A DNA stretch of 64,000 bases from Camarhynchus parvulus (GCF_901933205.1 NC_044582.1:19443820-19507819); one strand, 5' to 3'. Counted from the first letter of the stretch, positions 37,241 through 49,971 are shown. The notes: generated from the letters alone by a model not told the origin. Numbers and translations: made by a program.

Positions 37241-37396
37241 CTGTCACACCCGGCACTCTGGAGAGCACCACAGGGGCTGTTTCTCCTTGCTGACTTCAGG
37301 GAAGGAAATGTGGTACTGCTGTCACACCCGGCACTCTGGAGAGCACCACAGGGGCTGTTTGTCCCTTCTGGCTTCAGGGAGGGAAATGTGCATCCC
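37241..37396. repeat. 78-bp tandem duplication
   Basis: CTGTCACACCCGGCACTCTG, GAGAGCACCACAGGGGCTGT and TTCAGGGA(A/G)GGAAATGTG occur twice, starting at 37241 and 37319, with small differences in the middle. Confidence 0.93.
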
Positions 37397-38307
37397 CCAG
37401 AGAGCTGTGCCGTTCATTAGAGCAGAGCATCCTTTGCCCTTCCAGAGAGGTGTTTGGCTTTGGGCTGGGCTTGTTTGGGCTCTGGCAGCAGGGGGCAGAG
37501 GCAGGGGTTCCTTTCCAGCCAGGGGAAAATGAAAGAACAGGAAGGGAGCAGGTTAAACACGTGTAATGCCCATGAAGCACAGCATGGGCACAGGGAAGAG
37601 GGGAGGAAGGCAGCCCAGCCCGGCTGGGAGGTTTGCCTGAGCTGCCCTCAGTGACCCAGAGCTCTGGCTCTCAGCTGGGAGCAGTCTGGCACTGCAGCCA
37701 CCGAGGTGCCTGCTCCTGCTGCTCAGGGGAAGAAGAAACAGGAAAGATAAAGTTGCCATAGTTACACCACTTGTCACAATGCTTATCATGTCCCTGGGAT
37801 AAAGAGCCCTGCATTAAATCTGGGCTCTCATTAATAGCAGCTGTTAAACATTTCCAGGGTATTTGAAATCAAGACTTTCTGCTAAAAAATTAAGTGTTGA
37901 TTGCAGCAAAATGGGGCAGTTTAACAGTGCAGCTCAGAGTGTAATTTTGTCAGACACTGTGTAACACAGTTGTACACCAGGAATACATTTTCCACTGAAT
38001 TGAGTCTCTTGCACCTCATGAACATCCTTGATTTTCCTGTTAAGATGTTTGTTACTTGCAACCCTTTGCCAAGGAGCTGGAGCAGGCCAGCTGGCAGGAA
38101 GGGAGAGGAGTTCCTGGGGGTGAGTAAGAAAATATTGCTGTGTGATGACTGTATAACCATGGCAGGCTGGGAGAGCTGGCAGTGCTGGAGAGAGGCTGCA
38201 GGTGACCTGAGTGTGGCCTCTGGAGCCTGGAGGGGCTGGCAAGAAAGGGGGGGGAATACTGGGGGGACAGGGCAGGGGGATGGCTTCCCACTGCAAGAGG
38301 GCAGGGG

Positions 38308-38862
38308 GAGCTGGGACACTGGGGAGGAGTTGTGAGCTGGGATATCGGGGAGGAGTTGTGAGCTGGGATATCGGGAATTTAGCTGGGATATCGGGGAGGA
38401 GTTGTGAGCTGGGAATGGGGGGGAGTTGTGAGCTGGGAACTGGGGATTTGGGGAGGAGTTGTGAGCTGGGACACTGGGGAGGAGTTGTGAGCTGGGACAC
38501 TGGGGAGGAGTTGTGAGCTGGGATATCGGGGAGGAGTTGTGAGCTGGGATATCGGGGAGGAATTGTGAGCTGGGACACTGGGGAGGAGTTGTGAGCTGGG
38601 ATATCGGGAGAGTTGTGAAGGCATTGGGACACTGGGGAGGGTTGTGAGCTGGGTCTCTGGGAGGAGATGTGAGCTCGGATATCGGGAGCAGTCTCGGTAT
38701 CGAGGATTTGGGCACTGGGGAGTAATGTGAGATGGGTATCGGGAGGAGTTGACTGGGAATCATTGGGGGGTTGTGAGCTGGGATCAGGAGCAGTTGTGAG
38801 CTGGGAATCAGGGGGGAGTTGTGAGCTGGGCACTGGGGAGGAGGGTGAGCCACAGAGCCCTG
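38308..38862. repeat. 26-bp minisatellite
   Basis: About twenty copies of GGGAGGAGTTGTGAGCTGGG plus ATATCG or ACACTG. The start is regular and the distal part (38600-38860) degenerate. Complementary frames read as proline- and serine-rich open frames of more than 300 codons and are artefacts. Confidence 0.95.
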
Positions 38863-41792
38863 CTTGTGCCGATAGGGGGATTGGGGACAAGGCGTTTGCT
38901 GGGAGAAGCAGTCCCTGGGAGGAGTTGCCCACAGCAGCTCAGCGGCAGGAGGCAGAGTGTGGAGCAGGCACAGCGTGCTGGGGGCAGCACCCTGTTTTCC
39001 AGGGGTTGGGGCAAGCGGCTACACCCCCAGGCGCACTGCCTTGGAGGCAGAGGTGTTTTTTCCAGCCATCAGCTCTGAGGTGCATCACTATTTTAATTAT
39101 GTTTCATGCAAACTGTTTTCACACTTGGCTCTAACAGCTCTCTGCAGAGCCTGGCTTTCCAGGTAAGATAACCAAAGTGCTGTTAATGACTTTGTTTTAA
39201 GCAGGTGAAAATAATTTGCTTCCATTTGTTATCTTTGCAGTCCACAGCACTCAAACAGCAGCAGTAGAAATGGAGTTGGAATTAGCAGGTTTTCTGTACC
39301 GCTGGCTCCAATTAAGGAATATGAGTTGGGTTTGTTTCTTCCCTGCCATAATCTCATAAACATTTGGAAACACATTTCCTAAGCTCCTGAGCACCTTTCC
39401 AGCTCCACGTGACCTGGTGCAGGTGAGGCTCTGGGGCTGGATTGGTGTGAGCGTTGTGCAGTGGCTCCTTTGGCCCCTGGCTCCATCCCCACGTCCTCTC
39501 AGAGCAGGATTTCTGTCCCCCATCCCTGTGAGACACAAGCACAGCTCTGCCTGTGCCCCCTGCAGTCCTTCAGGGCTGGAGGTGTTGATCAGCCTTCCTG
39601 CTGCCCATCCCCTGATCCTGATGGGGCAGACGCTCTCAGCTTCCCCTGACACACCAGTTGTTATCTGCAAAGCAGACAAGGAGGAGATGGGGAGAGATGC
39701 AGCCAAACAGGAGATAGGGAGACAGCCAAAGGTGCCTGAGATGGATGTTCCTCAGCAGTGCTGTGCTTCGTTGATTTTAGCTTTTATTTGGAAGGGTACA
39801 AGTAATCCTCCTCTATCGGTTTTATTTCCTGACTCAAAATCTCAATCCCATAGTTCTGTTTCTGGCACAACCCTGCAGATTTTCCAGGCCATGAACAGCC
39901 AGGCTCTGTTCTGTGACTCAAAGTCCCGTTTGTGTTGGTGGCCCAGGGGGGGAGGTTCATCTCTGCACTGGTCTCCCCAGGTGCCCCCTGGTAACCCCCC
40001 AAGGCCGAGGGGTGGCTGGAGGAGCTGATCCCTGATCTCTGAGCCCTGATCCCAGGAGCTGGAGCAGGGTCTGTCTCTGCAGGCCCTGCAGATCACCCCT
40101 GCAGTTAGCAGGGCAGCTCATTGAGGCTGGCAGAGGAACCAGCCCAGCAGAGATGGACAAGGAGCTGTGTTTGTGTGCACAGAGCTGGCCCTGGCCCTGC
40201 TGAGGGGCTCACACGTGGCCAGTGCCACCTCTGGCCAGGGACAAGCAGAGCACTGCACAGCTGGTGTTCGGGATATCCCAGCCTGACCCCATCCCGCTTA
40301 CAGCCCCTGGGAATGAGTGCAGGCACACATCTGTCCTTCACCTATCACATCTGTCCTTCACCTCTCCTTGGAGCAGAGCTTAGCCCGTGCCACGGGGCTG
40401 TCTCCTGCCAGAGGAGTTTGGTGACATTCCTCAGGGATGTGTTTTGCCCAGGAGGGGCAGCTGCCCCCAGGTCTGAGCGTTGTGGCACCTGAGCCTGTCC
40501 TGTGGCTGGCACATCCAGCCCTGTCCAGCTCATCCCCAGGTGCCACCTGAGCAGTTGTGTCCCAGGAAATCCGCAATCAGGAAACAGCAGGGATGGTTTT
40601 AGCACCCTGCCCTGCCTGTTTCTGTCTGGGATGTGCTGAGGATCTCCCACACCTGGAATGCCACTGCTGCTCCTGGCTGTGCTGCTGCACCAGCCGTGGC
40701 AGGGGAGCCTGACAGCTGAGGACAGAATTTCTAGGAGAAGAAGCAACTGGGGAGGAGCACACTTCTGATGTTCTATTCGTTATTTAATTATTTAATTTAC
40801 TTGCATTCTGTTATTCAAACAGGACATTGCACTGCTCCTGTGTACCAAAGCCACAGGCTGGAGGGACCCTGCAGCACAGGCAGTGCAATGGCTCTGTGCA
40901 GTGTAGCCACTGAGAGACCTGAGAAGGTGCCAGAACACTGTGGCAGCACAACAAGAGAGATGTCAAAATGTGAAAGAACAATCCATTTACATTTAGATCC
41001 CAAATTTAAAATTATTTTCTCCAAGCTTCATTCCATTTGTTGGGGTTTGGGCAAGCATGTAGAATCATTTAGGCCTGTTGCTTTCATCTGGCTCTCATCT
41101 AAATTCCCCAATTTGAAGGCAGCAGAGCATGGGGAGAGCTCTGTCTTTCTGGCAGAGATCGAGGAAAAGCCACGCAGCTCCATTTTGCTTTTAGATGGAC
41201 TAGGAGTAGGATTTAATAATCAGCCTCTGCTCTGCCTGGCACAAATGATATGGGCTGCTAAGCCAGAATTAAGGAAATGAAAGAATGGAAGAGAGGAGCT
41301 GAGCATTATCTGCCCCAGTGACTGCAGAGGAATCAGAGCAGGAGTTCCAGGCTCGGAGCCATCCCCATGTCCGTCCCCGCTCGGAGCTGGGAATGCTGAG
41401 ATGATGTTTCATGCATTTGATAGCTCGAGATGCCTGGGGGCTGCAATAAAATTCATTTCTTGCACTGTAAATCTTTGCTCTTTAAGCATGGAAGAGGTTA
41501 CAAATGCGCATAAAATTGAAGTGCAAGTGATTACATCTCGCTCTGAGTCAGTATTGACAGCTCTGCCTGGCTCTGGGGGGCTGTGGGAGCTCCTTTCTTT
41601 GTGACCTGTGCCCAAGATAATGAAAACCAGTCAAGTGATGAAACTCATAAGTCCAAAGAGGATTTTTGCTTCTGTGTATTTGTTTTTGATGTGTTACTGG
41701 CAGGGAGATGCAGCTGTTCCCCATCCTGTTCCTCACTTCTGGAAGGGTGTGGGCTGTCAGTGCCCCCACTGCTGGAAAGGACTGCGTTGTTG

Positions 41793-41856
41793 TGCTCTCA
41801 GGAGCACTGTTTGCTTTCACGTGCTGCTCTCAGGAGCACTGTTTGCTTTCACCTGC
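41793..41856. repeat. 32-bp tandem duplication
   Basis: CTCTCAGGAGCACTGTTTGC followed by TTTCAC occurs twice in tandem with a short spacer. Confidence 0.88.
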
Positions 41857-43789
41857 AGCTCTGGTGGCTGTGCTGGTGCTGGCTGAAGGTCGGACTCGCT
41901 GGTTTTTCCATCCCTGGTGGTTCTGTGTCTCTGTGGGGTCGCCTGTGCCTGTGCACAGGTCCTGGCTGTGCCCACCTGTGTCCCTCAGCGGTCCCTCCTG
42001 CTCCTTCCTTCTACTGGCATTGTCACTCTTCGCCACTAATTAGCGGGAAATTAGCAGAAAAGGGCGCTCGTCTCTAACTGTGACAGGAAACCCCTTCTTA
42101 AGGTGCTTAGGGCTCTTTTGGAAGGTGTCCTTTTTTCCCAAGGCAGTGACACGGTGCCCATGCCTCCGGAGCAGCGTTATTCGCGCACAGGCAGGCAGCA
42201 GCCGGGATCTTTCCTTCCTGCACCGCTTTGGGCGCCCAAACCCGAGGGTTAGCCCGGTGGTGCCCTGGGCATTCCCGGGATGTCCCGGCAGCGCGGATGC
42301 TGCTCTCGGCTCGCTGCCAGCGCCCCCAAAGCAGCGGCCGGCCGAGGCTGCCGTCATTCCCTGGCTATTAATTCATTAATTAATTAATGAACACGTGGAT
42401 GCTGTTCGCGAGAGGCCAATCTGTGCTCGCTGTCGGAGCCGTCACCCTTTAGCAGAACAGCAGCGGAGCGAGTGAGATCTGTATCTGTCCCGTGTAAGGA
42501 GCAGGCAATGCTGCATTAAAGCGTGGCAGCGCTGATGGTTCATTAGCGTCCCCCATTTTCATGTAAATTAATTTCTTTGAGGAAAATCAAATCCATACCT
42601 GGTGCTAATTGCCGGTGACAATGATGAGCTGTGACTCAGGAGGATTCATTATCGAGGCAGACTGTGTCTCCTGAGCTGTCCAGGCCTGGGATGTGTTGGA
42701 AGTTGCACAGAGCCGCGGATTGCTGGAGCTGGTGCAGGAGCAGAGAGGGGAAATGCAGCAGAGCCACCAGGGACATGATTGCCCCTGACCTAACAGCCTT
42801 TCAACAAGGAAGGTTGTCTTTCCTCTCTGAAAATAACCCCGCGGCTTTTATTGAGCATTTCATCTGAATTACGGGTGATGCTTTTGTCAACTCCATTATC
42901 CTGGTGAGGCGGGGCCGTGCCAAGGCTTGTGTCACCGTCTCAGAGCCCATCCAGGTACCCACAGCGCTCCTTGGCCCCATCCCTTTGGCACGGGGGTTCC
43001 TGGTCCCGTTGGAAGTGAGGAAGGAGTGCTGGGGCTGAACTGGTGAGAAAACTCACCAGCAGAAGGACTGGTTTTGCTGGGAGCCCCAGTAATACTGGGG
43101 GGCACTGGAGGGGTGGCATGATCTGAACTCGCAGTGGGCGCATCTAAATTTGTCATAGAAACGCTGCTGCTCCCTGAAATTGGAGCATGTAATGGATAAA
43201 GGTGAAGTGCATCACAAAATAATACATGGAATTACTCTGCAGCCTGTTCCATAATGACATTTTTTTCCCAGGCTCATTTTACCCTTCTTCAGCGTTTAAT
43301 AGCATTCCCCAGTTTATTGGGTATTTGTAGTGTAGCCTTGAAGGATAATGAGTTTTATCCTGGCAGATGTTGAACACCTTCGTGTGCAGGGGAAGTTAAT
43401 GGGAGCTGAAGATGATCAGCCCTCAGTGGGATCAGTCCTTGATTGAGCAGACAGCACTGACTCCGGTCTGGGGCACGAGGGAAGAGCTGAATCAGGGTTG
43501 CAGGATAATATTGCCAAGGGCTGCAGCTCCACGTGAGGTTCCTACATGTCCATCTTGGAAATACCTGGGACTAAAATCCTGTCTTTGTTTTTGTCATTGA
43601 GCACCATGGGAAATACTGGGCTGCACCCTGAGCTCTGTACTCAGAATAGTCTGAATTGCTGGGGCACGAGAGTTTCTGAGAAGCCAGCAGTGATGTCTGG
43701 CTGCTGCCTGGGAGACACCCCTGGGGGACACCACAGCCTGGCTGGGGAACTGAGGGAGCTGTGTCTGGTCTCTGAGGGCTTGGGGGAGC

Positions 43790-43928
43790 TTTGGGCAGAG
43801 ATGCAGGGGGTGTTCAGGGGCTGGCAGAGATGCAGGGGGTGTTCAGGGGCAGGCAGAGATGCAGGGGGTGTTCAGGGCTGGCAGAGATGCAGGGGGTGTT
43901 CAGGGCTGGCAGAGATGCAGGAGATGCA
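43790..43928. repeat. 28/29-bp minisatellite
   Basis: Five copies of GCAGAGATGCAGGGGGTGTT then CAGGGGCTG, the last one partial. Confidence 0.94.
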
Positions 43929-44289
43929 GAGGACGCAGGGCAGACACTCAGAGCCCTGTGGGAGCCATGTCCTATTTGGGTCTGGTTTTGCAGAGGGGCT
44001 GAGAGGAGCCCCAGGAGACCCAAACCCAATAAAGTTTGACAAGCACATTTGCAGAACAAATCCAATTGTTGTTCTCGCCTCTCCTTCCACAGTGTCTCTT
44101 AAATCTTCTTGAGAAAGTTTAAAATGAAACACAACACATTAAAAACTTCATCCAAAGTGTGAGTGGAGTCTGCCCCAGCTTAGCAGGCTGGAAATACTCA
44201 GCAAACTGCTTAAGTTATGCCAAATTCTCCCAAAGACTGTGGGATTTAGCAAACAGTGGTTTAGCAAACTGGGATAACTGGAAATCCAG

Positions 44290-44485
44290 GCTCTCTTTTT
44301 GGTCTCTGTGGAGTTTAGGCTGGATATCAGGGAAAGGTTCATCCCCAGAGGGTGCTGGGCACAACTGCCAGAGCTCCAGGAGCTGCCAGGGATGCCCAGG
44401 GTGGGATCTGGGGTGTCTGTGCAGGGCCAGGGGCTGGCTGATCCCTTCCAGCTCAGAATATTCCACAATTCTGTGTCCTGGATCT
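44290..44485 (+). mobile_element. CR1 LINE fragment (GAATATTCCACAATTCTG tail)
   Basis: TTTAGGCTGGATATCAGGGA, AAGGTTCATCCCCAGAGGGT, CTGATCCCTTCCAGCTCAGA and ATATTCCACAATTCTGTG follow the CR1 order. It is the same subfamily as the minus-strand copy at 10375-10590. Confidence 0.85.
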
Positions 44486-44971
44486 GTCAGTGTTGCCGGA
44501 GTACTGCAGAACATTTGCTTTGTGTTCAGCTGCAGTTAAATATTTGCAGCTTTTCCTGACAGGAGCGTGTAGCTGCGCTCATAACCTTCTGACTGGTCTG
44601 ATTTCCTTCTGTTTGCAAACAGATTGGATTTGAAGGTCATAATTAGGAAAGCTGGTTCCTTCATCCTCATATTGAAAAATTCTCAGAAGTCATAAAAGTT
44701 GAATAAGAATCAACTTTATCCATGAGAAAAGCCAAGTTTAGCCCAGGAGATTTAAGAAGTTGGAGGAAATGTCACTGTTTTTGTAAAAAAGAAATCTTAA
44801 TAGGATCTGGTTGTGGTGCCTCAGCAGCACAGTCACCCAGACTGCGGGAGCCTGACAAAATCAATCCCTGCTAATTCTGTTTATTGCCAGAGCTGGAGCT
44901 GGAGCTCGGGCTAACCTGGGAGCCGCCTGCCCGGAGTCCTGTGGGTGGGAGCGGGGGGTCGGGAGCCACCG

Positions 44972-45728
44972 GCTGTCCCCATCCTGGTGTGTCCCCATCC
45001 TGGTGTGTCCCCATCCTGGTGTGTCCCCATCTCGGTGTGTCCCCATTCCTGGTGTGTCCCCATCCTGGTGTGTCCCCATCCTGGTGTGTCCCCATCTCGG
45101 TGTGTCCCCATTCCTGGTGTGTTCCCATTCCTGGTGTGTCCCCATTCCTGGTGTGTTCCCATCCCGGTGTGTCCCCAGTTCCTGTTGTGTCCCCATCCTG
45201 GTGTGTCCCCATTCCTGGTGGGTCCCCATCCTGGTGGGTCCCCATCCTGGGCACATCCCCAATTCCCGGTGTGTCCCTAATTCCTGGTGTGTCCCCATCC
45301 TGGTGTGTCCCCATTCCTGGTGTGTTCCCATCCCGGTGTGTCCCCAGTTCCTGTTGTGTCCCCATCCTGGTGTGTCCCCATTCCTGGTGGGTCCCCATCC
45401 TGGTGGGTCCCCATCCTGGTGGGTCCCCATCCTGGGCACATCCCCAATTCCTTGTGTGTCCCTAATTCCTGGTGTGTCCCCATCCTGGTGTGTCCCCATC
45501 TCGGTGTGTCCCCAGTTCCTGGTGTGTCCCCATTCCTGGTGTGTCCCGTTTCTGGTGTGTCCCCATCCTGGTGTGTCCCGTTTCTGGTGTGTCCCCATTC
45601 CCAGCACATCCTCATTCCTGGCATGTCCCCATTCCGGGCACATCCCCATCCCGGGCATGTTCCCATCCTGGGCACATCCCCATCACAGGCATGTCTCCAT
45701 TCCTGGTGTGTCCCCATCCCGGTGCCCC
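44972..45728. repeat. 16-bp minisatellite just upstream of the last exon
   Basis: About 45 units of TGGTGTGTCCCCATCC with variants (ATTCC, ATCTCGG, GGGCACATC). A block of about 170 bp (around 45130-45280) is repeated at about 45310-45460, showing higher-order duplication. The array ends about 70 bp before the last acceptor. Confidence 0.96.
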
Positions 45729-45794
45729 CCGAGCAGTGCCAGCCCCACCAAGGGCTCGGCCGTGGGCTCTGACCCGTGTCTGCTTCTCTTGCAG

Positions 45795-45844
45795 GCCCTG
45801 CTGCAAAAAAGAAGTACGTGAGCTACAACAACCTGGTGATCTAG
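45795..45844 (+). CDS. GRM7: GRM7 last coding exon, mGluR7a C-terminus
   Basis: This is the coding part of the terminal exon. After acceptor CTCTTGCAG, the first two bases complete a split Ser codon. Then follows PAAKKKYVSYNNLVI and stop TAG at 45842-45844. The terminal LVI is the known mGluR7a PDZ ligand bound by PICK1, which clusters the receptor in the presynaptic active zone. The match to the GRM7 tail is exact as far as I recall it and settles the paralogue, because GRM4 and GRM8 end in NHAI- or NHSI-type tails. The branch point is probably in CTGAC about 25 bp upstream. A 16-bp minisatellite runs to within about 75 bp of the acceptor. The exon continues as 3' UTR. Confidence 0.98.
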
Positions 45845-46009
45845 GCCCAACTGCCGTGGGGCACGGGCCACCAGCCCACCCGCCTCGCTGAGCTCCCCGC
45901 ACGGGCTCTGGGGAACCGGGCACGGGGGAGGCGAGAGGAGCCCGGCTCCAGGCCGCTCCCGGCATCTCCTCCATCGCTGCCGGCTCTGCACGGCGCTGGC
46001 CTCAGGGCT

Positions 46010-46292
46010 GCCATGGCCTTGGGGACACCGTGGCCTTGGGGCCTCTCCAGCCTTGGGACCGCTGTGGCCTTGGGGCCGCCATGGCCTTGGAGCCGCCATA
46101 GCCTTGGGGCCGCCATAGCCTTGGGGCCGCCGTGGCCTTGGGGTTTCTCCAGTCTTGGAACCTCTCCAGCCTTGGGGCTGCCACGGCCTTGGATCCACCA
46201 TGGCCTTGGGACTGCCATGGCCTTGGGGCCTCTCCAGCCTTGGGACCACCATGGCCTCAGGGCCACCATGGCCTCAGGGCCACCATGGCCGC
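46010..46292. repeat. 17-bp minisatellite inside the GRM7 3' UTR
   Basis: About 16 degenerate copies of CCTTGGGGCCGCCATGG with CTCTCCAG variants. It lies in the transcribed terminal exon about 165 bp after the stop codon. Confidence 0.93.
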
Positions 46293-47108
46293 GCCTCAGG
46301 AGCGGCTCCCTGGGCCGGCTGCACTCGGCTGCTCTGGACTCTAATGGGCTAATTCTGTCTTTCTATGTACTTCCAGGCTGCAAGTTTTTGAACTCTCTGT
46401 ACAGTTTGTGAGGATTTTTTGCATATTGCCATCCATGTTGTTCCGAGGTCACTGTTTGTTTTTGGATGCACAGTTTCCTTGAGGCCCTGTGCTCTCGGCA
46501 CCTCTCAAACCAACCGACCACTGAGGATCTGAGACCTGTGTACATGACTTGTATTATTATTCTTGTATCACTGCAATCCATATACCTTATTTTTTTTAAC
46601 TAAACAAACAAACAAACAAAAAAATAATTTAAAGACCAAAAACTGTGCTGGCGAAGTTTGTCCCCCCCTTCACACCTCCGATGGGCTGCAGAGGAAGCAG
46701 GAAGGATTTTTGCTGAGTTTTAGTAGAGGTCTTGATCTTTGGAATGCATGCCAGTAATGTATTTTATGGTACATGTTAATAATTTATGTTTGATATTTGT
46801 ATTTGTGTTCTACTTTGTTCTTTTCTTTAAGGTATATGACTATTTTGCAATAATTTCAATGATTCTTAGGATATTTGGAGGAAAGAATATGGCTTTTACA
46901 TGTCTTGAGGTTTTTCTTTGTTGATGCCCCACCATGATTGACCAGTGTGATAAGGACTTACAGAAGCATGTATGTTTTCTACTGTTTGTAATAAGTAATT
47001 TCGTTAATCTTGCTGCTTATGTGCCAATTTAGTGAAACCAATCTTTGCCGCAACCTCCTCCCTCCCTTTCCATTCTCTCGATCCTGTGATATTATCCAAG
47101 AATGTATC

Positions 47109-47114
47109 AATAAA
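47109..47114 (+). promoter_or_regulatory. GRM7 poly(A) signal, proximal (AATAAA)
   Basis: Canonical AATAAA within ATCAATAAAGG, followed about 15-25 bases later by a T-rich downstream element. It is the first canonical signal after a long A/T-rich 3' UTR, so cleavage near 47130 is likely. Confidence 0.75.
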
Positions 47115-47145
47115 GGATTTTGGTTAACTTTTTTTTATTTACTCC

Positions 47146-47151
47146 AATAAA
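47146..47151 (+). promoter_or_regulatory. GRM7 poly(A) signal, distal (AATAAA)
   Basis: A second AATAAA lies 37 bp after the first, followed by TTTTTTCAGTTGTTCCC, a plausible U/GU-rich element. It may be an alternative cleavage site near 47165. Unique intergenic sequence follows. Confidence 0.65.
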
Positions 47152-48952
47152 TATATTTTTTCAGTTGTTCCCTCCCCCTTCCCCCTTGTGACTTAACATT
47201 TATTTAATGGCATTGTCAGACATGCAGGAATCCAGCACAGAGGGGCTTGTACACAAGGAGCAGGTCTGGAGAAAGTCCTGGGGAAGCTGGCAGCTGATTG
47301 CAGGGGGAAAAGGGCTTGGAAGGGACTTCTAAAGGTCTGTCCCAACCCCGAAAGCCAAGCTGGAGTCCCTGGGTGCCAGCCTCCTGTCAGTGTCTGGTAT
47401 CTGCAAAGCTGCTGTCAGCTGCTGAGGCTCCTCTGAAGGACACCACGTTCAACAGCACGCCAGACGGTAATTAGGTGAGCAATTAATCAGAGTCAATCTG
47501 CCAGGCGCAGGCTGGGTGAGCTGGGGCAGGAAAAGGGAGAAGTTGAGGCAAGAGGTGAGAGGAAACTCATTGCCTTTGCAGCACAGCACCTGCAGCACCT
47601 TCGGCATGGCAGCCACGGCTCGGCTGCGCTGATGGAGCCTGGGGAAGGTGTTTAGCCTCCCATTTTCTGCAGACAGCTTGATCACTTATCCTGATGAAGT
47701 TAATCAGCATCAGGAGGAGCTGTGACAGCTGCGACAGGGCGCAGGGAGATGAAGAGCTGGGTGTCACAGCCTGCCTGCTCTGCACGGCCATGGCCTGGGG
47801 ACGTTCTGCACCTCCAATGAACTGCAGCTGACTCCGGATGGAACTCCACCAGGTAAAGGCTTTCTTAGCAACAAACTAATCACCAGCCAGCTAATAATGA
47901 AGGCAGAGGTGCTGCAGCTTTTTCCTTTCCCCACAAACACTGGGACAGAGCCAGCATTGGGCTAAATAAGTACATTGCTATCAAACAAATGTTTCTTGCC
48001 CAGAGGCTCTCTTTTTTTTTTTTTTTTCCTGAATGGAAAAAAATGGTTTATTGGTTTGGTTTTCACTTTATTTCGGTGAAGGGGGGGACTGAGGTGGAAA
48101 GAGGGAAGGGTGCTGCTGAGAGGGGGTGATGGGGAATGCGGAACCCTGGGTGCATTAATGGCTCTCTCGGAGCTGTACCTCCACAGCCATAAATCTCTTT
48201 CTGTGTGTATGTGTACACTCATGACCACTCCGTGTTACATACACGTGTCCTGGGCACATTGGGAGCCCTGGGCAAAGTCCTCAGTTTTTAGGGAAACCCT
48301 CCCATTCAATCACAAGAGGCAGAAGGGACCCTCCAGCTTTCTAAACTCCTCAGAGAGGAGTTGGGATGCAGCTGGACCCAAGCTCATCCTCACTCCCCCT
48401 CAGGATATTCAACTTTGGGACTGATGAGTCAGGCTGGCTTCAGCATTATTCACCCCAAAAGCAGCCTGACCCCCCTTCATCCAGCACTGACAGCTTTGCA
48501 GACAGGGCCTTAGTGGAGTTGTTCTATCCCATTGCAGGCAGAGATCCTGCTACAACACAAACAGAACTGATTATCACCACATAATCCTGTCAGTTGTATT
48601 AAAATAAAAAAAAAATGAACGCATTAGGAATTATTTTATCACTTCCACCCCCATTTTTATGCATTAGACTCTGAAGCAAGTCCCTGAGCCCAGCAAGGCT
48701 CTGGTTTAAGAGCTGACACAAGGTGAAGATGTTGCACTCTGCACTGTGGATCAATTTTTATTTTTATTTCACAAACTGCACCACACTATTACACCCACAC
48801 AGCTCCTTTTCAAACACAGAACCACGAGCCTTTAACTCCATTTAGAGTCTTTTATTTTACAATTGGCTGCACTTAGCATCAGTGCAGTGTTACCATTGTT
48901 CCCATAACAGCTTCATCTCATTCCCCTCTGAGTACACACTGGTGTCATGATA

Positions 48953-49058
48953 CTGGTTTGGTTCTTGGAGAGTTTCTGGACTGGTTTGGTTCTTGCACGG
49001 TTTCTGTACTGGTTTGGTCCCTGCAGAGTTTCTGTGCTGGTTTGGTCCCTGCAGTGAC
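48953..49058. repeat. 28-bp minisatellite
   Basis: Nearly four copies of TGGTTTGGTCCCTGCAGAGT then TTCTGTGC, with a TTCTTGCACGG variant. Confidence 0.9.
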
Positions 49059-49971
49059 TCCTGGGATGCTGTGGACACCTCCATGGAGAGCTGTCCTGCT
49101 CTGGAGATCAGCCCCAGTGACAGGGATGATTCCTGGGATGCTGTGAGGCAGGAGCATCCCTTGCCCTCGGGCTGTGCTGTAGGACCCAGCTGCAGAAGGA
49201 AATGTTCCCTTCCCATGGTGAGGAACTGATAAATGTGCTGTGAAAAACGCCCCTGTGATCGTGAAAGGAGAAAATTCCCCAAGAATGGGAGTGATTTTTT
49301 TTGTTGCCGTTTATTATTGAGACTGAATTACATCAAATTGTTTTGGTATGTAAATGCCAAGTTTATTGTTCATTAAAATCATTGCAGAGTTAAGCTTTCT
49401 GGGCATGTTGTATGATAGATAATGACAATTATTTAGCCCGAGTCAGAGCTTAGTCTTAATTTGTGACATTAATTGCCTTTATATATAATTAAATGCACTA
49501 TAATGCTCCCATATGCAGAATCTGTGCATCCATGAAAGTGCTAATCAAACATATTTATTAATTTCTGAGAGAGCTTTTTGTCAGGGCTTTGATACAGTTG
49601 AGTGGGTTTTGGTAAATAACATTTTTTAAGATGTTTAGCAAAATATTTTGATAATTGCTTTTTGTGCTAGCAGCATAATTAATATAATTTCTAATAGATT
49701 AATAAGGGCTGAGGGGTGAGGTGCTGCTTCCATCCAGCTTTGCCTCTGGCTCCCATGGAGTCAGAATTCCATCAGCAGCCCTCAGTGTCCCAGGCCTTTC
49801 CCAAAACCACTTCGAAAGGGACATTTGGAGTGTGGTGGCTGAATACAGGTGACAAACCCAGAGTCCCAGGCAGGCTGGGCTGTGCCCTTGGCCTTGGTTC
49901 TACTTGGGAGCAAATGGATTGGAGCTTCCCCCATCTGGGGCTGCCACTTCATTGCCTGCTGCAGCGGGAGC

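Larger units (their letters stand above)
45845..47165 (+). other. GRM7: GRM7 3' untranslated region
   Basis: The terminal exon continues from the stop codon to the polyadenylation region near 47130-47170. The first 450 bp are GC-rich and contain a 17-bp minisatellite (about 46010-46290). From about 46330 the sequence changes to an A/T-rich, unique stretch with the look of a conserved vertebrate GRM7 3' UTR (TTTTTGCATATTGCCATCC and long T-rich tracts). No open frame here resembles a known protein; a 72-codon antisense frame at 46363-46581 is treated as chance. The exact 3' end is inferred from the poly(A) signals. Confidence 0.8.

Noticed and set aside
37921..38932. Minus-strand frames of 310-332 codons rich in PAHNSSP words
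   Set aside because: Complement of the 26-bp array; low complexity and in several phases.
44861..45821. Frames up to 272 codons on both strands (MGTHQEWGHT-, CVPILVCPH-type)
   Set aside because: Translations of the 16-bp array preceding the last GRM7 exon.
46363..46581. 72-codon antisense frame in the GRM7 3' UTR
   Set aside because: No homology recognised; lies on the opposite strand of a likely conserved UTR, so chance is the simplest reading.
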